Origin: CAYLZW01 sp964388085
GTDB taxonomy: Bacteria; Myxococcota; UBA727; CAYLZW01
Reading direction: 5' to 3'
Assembly: GCA_964388085.1 (NCBI GenBank)
Contig: CAYLZW010000329.1
Location: 1-6,143, forward strand
DNA: 6,143 nt
Shown here: piece after piece, positions 4,056 through 6,143 of the stretch
How the letters are laid out: every line of letters starts with the position of its first letter
Position numbering within the stretch: the first letter of the stretch is position 1
Notes under the pieces: model-generated
The model's input: the letters and a program-made list of their open reading frames with translations, nothing else
Databases searched by the model: none
Told to the model about the DNA's origin: nothing
Made by a program: the position numbers and the translations under genes

Positions 4056-6143
4056 TTGTCCGAAGGCGGTGGAAACGAAGAGGCGGCAGCGAGCGAGACC
4101 AGCGTGGGCCAGCGCCCCGAGGGCGACGTCGACGTCGTGGAGCGGGAGCCGCCCTTGGAGACCTCCGAGGAGGCCACCGCCGCACAGCCGCCGTCCCCGT
4201 CGTCCGAGGACGAGCTCGACGTCGTCCCCGGCGTCGCGACCGAGGCCGGCGCCGTCGCGGTCCCCGGGCTCGCCGAGGGGGGCGCGCCCGTGGCCTGGCC
4301 GCCCCCGACGGCGGACGAGGTCGAGATCGACGAGACCGACGCCGGGCCGGCGAAGCCGCTCGCCGATCCCTTGCCCTTCGTGCCCGCGCGCGCGCTCGAG
4401 CCGCCGGCGCCGACCCCCGAGGCCGAGCGCGCCTGGCAGACGCGCATCGACACGCTCGTGAAGGAGGCCAACGCGCAGGGGCTCGTCCCGAGCGCGGCGC
4501 CGCTGTGGTTCGAGGCCGGCCGCATCTACGAGGCGGAGCTCGGTCGCTTGCGCGAGGCCGCGACGCACTACGGCGAGGCGAACAAGGCGGACCCGACGTT
4601 CCTGCCCGTCATCCACGCGGCGCGGCGGCTGTTCGCCCAGCTCGGCAAGTGGGGCATGGTCGTCTACCTGATCGACGCCGAGCTCAAGCTCGAGGGAGCG
4701 CCGGTGGCCGCGCTGCTCGTCGAGAAGGGTGGCATCCACGAGACCAAGCTCGGCCAGGCCGCGCTCGCGGTGCAGCTCTACCGCGAGGCGCTGAGCCACG
4801 ACGCCGCCTATGGTCCGGCCGTCGACAACCTCGTGCGCCACCTGCGCCGCAGCGAGGAGTGGGCGGCCGTCAGCGAGGTGCTCGAGGCCGCCGTGGCCGC
4901 GTCCACCCGCGTGTCGCAGAAGGTCAGCTGGCTCGTGGACCTCGCGCGCCTCGCCGAGTCCCGGCACAGCGACGACGCGCGCGCGCTCTCCTACTACGAG
5001 CGGGCTCGCGCCATCGGACCTTCGCGCCGTCTCGTGCTCACGGCGCTGCGCCGGCTGTATGGGCGCACGGGCGACGACGACAAGCTCGCCGAGGCGCTCG
5101 ATCAGCTCGCGCTGCTCACCTCGTCCCCGGCCGAGGCGGTGCAGTACCTGCTGCGGCGCGCCCAGATCCTCTCGAGCAGCGGCGACGAGGAGGGGGCTAT
5201 CCGCGCGCTCGAGGGCGCGCTCTCCCGCGTGCCGACCGACACGCTGGTGCTCTCGGAGCTCGCGCGCCTCTATGAGCGCCACGAGGCCTGGGGCTCGCTC
5301 GTCGACGTGCTGGAGGTGCAGGCCAAGTCCACGCACGACACCTCGGAGAAGGTCGCGCTGTTCGCCGAGGCGGGCAAGATGGCCGAGGAGCGGCTCGAGG
5401 ACACCGAGCGCGCGGTCCTCTACTACTACGCGTGCGTCGAGCAGGACCCGACCTACCAGCCGGCCCTGGCCGCGCTCGGGAAGCTGTACGCGCGCGCCGG
5501 CCGCTGGAAGGAGCTGGCCGACGTCTTCGACGTACAGATCCGCGCCACGAGCGACGACGCGCTGAAGGCGCCGCTCTTGTTCAAGCTCGCGGAGCTCTTG
5601 CAGGAGCGGCTCTCCGACGTGGAGGGCGCCATCGAGCGCCTGCGCGCCGTGCTCGAGATCGCGCCCGGCTATGTGCCGGCCCTGAAGCTCGTCTCGACGC
5701 TGTACGCCAAGCAGGCGCGCTGGATGGATCTCATCGAGATGTACGAGAGCGAGCTCCTCGGCCAGGACGATCGCGATCAGGCGATCTACCTGCTCGAGCG
5801 CATCGCGGGCTTGTACGAGGACCAGCTCGAGAGCCCGGTGAACGCCGTCGAGGCCTACCGCCGCATGCTCGAGCACCAGCCCGGCTACCTGCCGGCGCTG
5901 CGCTCGCTCGGGCGCCTATACGCGCAGACCCAGCAGTGGGACGAGCTCATCAACATCAACGTCGAGGAGTCGCAGCTCATCGGTGACCAGAGCCACGTGG
6001 TCGCGCTGCTGCACCGAAACGGTGAGATCTACGAGGAGAAGCTCGGGCGCCCCGAGGACGCCATCGACGCCTACCGGCACGCGCTGACGCTGATGCCGAA
6101 CTACCTGCCGGCGCTGCGCGCGCTCGGGCGCATCTACGCGAAG
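4056..6143 (+). CDS. Large tetratricopeptide-repeat protein (3' end missing)
   Basis: The frame starting at TTG 4056 is open for 696 codons and runs off the window. No signal peptide or membrane helix is seen, so the protein is expected to be cytoplasmic. Residues 1-123 are acidic and P/A-rich (for example EDELDVV, DEVEIDETDAG) and probably disordered. From residue about 124 the protein is helical repeats. Units start at residues 182, 252, 323, 395, 467, 539, 611 and 683, with lengths 70, 71, 72, 72, 72, 72, 72 and one partial. Each unit holds two TPR-like helix pairs with a consensus like YLPALRALGRLYA, then W-[KD]-[ED]-L, then L-x-E-R-[IL]-A-x-L-Y-E, then A-[IV]-[ED]-A-Y-R-x-x-L and a closing P-G. 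TPR arrays bind protein partners; none is identifiable here. Long TPR proteins of this style are common in Myxococcota. The minus-strand and +1 open frames over this region are by-products of GC-rich codon use. Confidence 0.88.
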   Translation, partial: MSEGGGNEEAAASETSVGQRPEGDVDVVEREPPLETSEEATAAQPPSPSSEDELDVVPGVATEAGAVAVPGLAEGGAPVAWPPPTADEVEIDETDAGPAKPLADPLPFVPARALEPPAPTPEAERAWQTRIDTLVKEANAQGLVPSAAPLWFEAGRIYEAELGRLREAATHYGEANKADPTFLPVIHAARRLFAQLGKWGMVVYLIDAELKLEGAPVAALLVEKGGIHETKLGQAALAVQLYREALSHDAAYGPAVDNLVRHLRRSEEWAAVSEVLEAAVAASTRVSQKVSWLVDLARLAESRHSDDARALSYYERARAIGPSRRLVLTALRRLYGRTGDDDKLAEALDQLALLTSSPAEAVQYLLRRAQILSSSGDEEGAIRALEGALSRVPTDTLVLSELARLYERHEAWGSLVDVLEVQAKSTHDTSEKVALFAEAGKMAEERLEDTERAVLYYYACVEQDPTYQPALAALGKLYARAGRWKELADVFDVQIRATSDDALKAPLLFKLAELLQERLSDVEGAIERLRAVLEIAPGYVPALKLVSTLYAKQARWMDLIEMYESELLGQDDRDQAIYLLERIAGLYEDQLESPVNAVEAYRRMLEHQPGYLPALRSLGRLYAQTQQWDELININVEESQLIGDQSHVVALLHRNGEIYEEKLGRPEDAIDAYRHALTLMPNYLPALRALGRIYAK
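4599..6143 (+). repeat. Tandem 210-216 bp coding repeats (double-TPR units)
   Basis: Units begin at 4599, 4809, 5022, 5238, 5454, 5670, 5886 and 6102. The period is 216 bases for the five complete units from 5022 on, and 210 and 213 for the first two. Similarity is mostly at protein level, but it rises toward the right: 5885-5927 and 6101-6143 are identical at 39 of 43 bases, including 19 in a row. This suggests recent duplication or gene conversion among the later units, and the array probably continues beyond the window. Confidence 0.85.

Noticed and set aside
3877..4185. N-terminal extension of the Tail-Collar frame to a start at 4185
   Set aside because: The extension is R/P-rich and overlaps the TPR gene start. 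The signal peptide begins at 3876 with AAGGGGA just upstream.
3938..5275. A long + strand open frame overlapping the start of the TPR gene in another frame
   Set aside because: It is arginine- and alanine-rich low-complexity protein with no motif, and the TPR frame explains the same DNA.
3846..5876. A 676-codon open frame on the minus strand opposite the TPR gene
   Set aside because: Its translation is rich in R, L, G, V, A, E and H with no domain pattern, and it lies exactly antisense to a frame with clear TPR periodicity and its own ribosome site. It is a GC-bias shadow.

Overview
The window is GC-rich throughout and carries dense, leaderless-looking bacterial gene packing with strong third-position G/C bias. 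The combination of a DivIVA-like coiled-coil protein, a large cytoplasmic-type TPR protein with 72-residue units, and secreted proteins with phage-fibre-like modules suggests a member of the Myxococcota (Polyangia-like, formerly Deltaproteobacteria). This taxonomic assignment is an inference from protein style, not from a marker gene.

Layout. Bases 1-513 hold the 3' part of a DivIVA-domain gene whose beginning lies outside the window. It is followed after 17 bases by a small DUF167/YggU gene (531-863, GTG start). After an 83-base gap with a hairpin comes a gene for an exported, membrane-tethered zinc metalloprotease of the peptidase-MA type (947-1927). All three are on the + strand. The protease gene meets a minus-strand gene tail to tail, and the two stop codons share the same CTAG.

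The minus-strand block (1924-3876) is a two-gene unit. The upstream gene (2977-3876) encodes a secreted protein with a phage Tail-Collar-type domain and two HxH motifs. The downstream gene (1924-2919) encodes a secreted protein with a related N-terminal module but an unrelated C-terminal domain. The 179-base divergent intergenic region 3877-4055 probably carries the promoters for this unit and for the rightward TPR gene.

Bases 4056 to the window end are one uninterrupted reading frame starting at TTG behind a strong AAGGAG site. It encodes an acidic, proline-rich N-terminal tail and then at least seven 70-72-residue double-TPR units, and it continues past the window.

Functionally, the left block looks like part of a conserved cell-division/envelope neighbourhood (DivIVA, YggU). 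The centre is cell-surface or periplasmic (protease and two exported proteins), and the right is an intracellular protein-interaction scaffold. There is no sign of a mobile element, CRISPR array, tRNA or rRNA. The most interesting signal is the pair of exported proteins that share an N-terminal module with swapped C-terminal domains, one of which is a phage-fibre tip domain.
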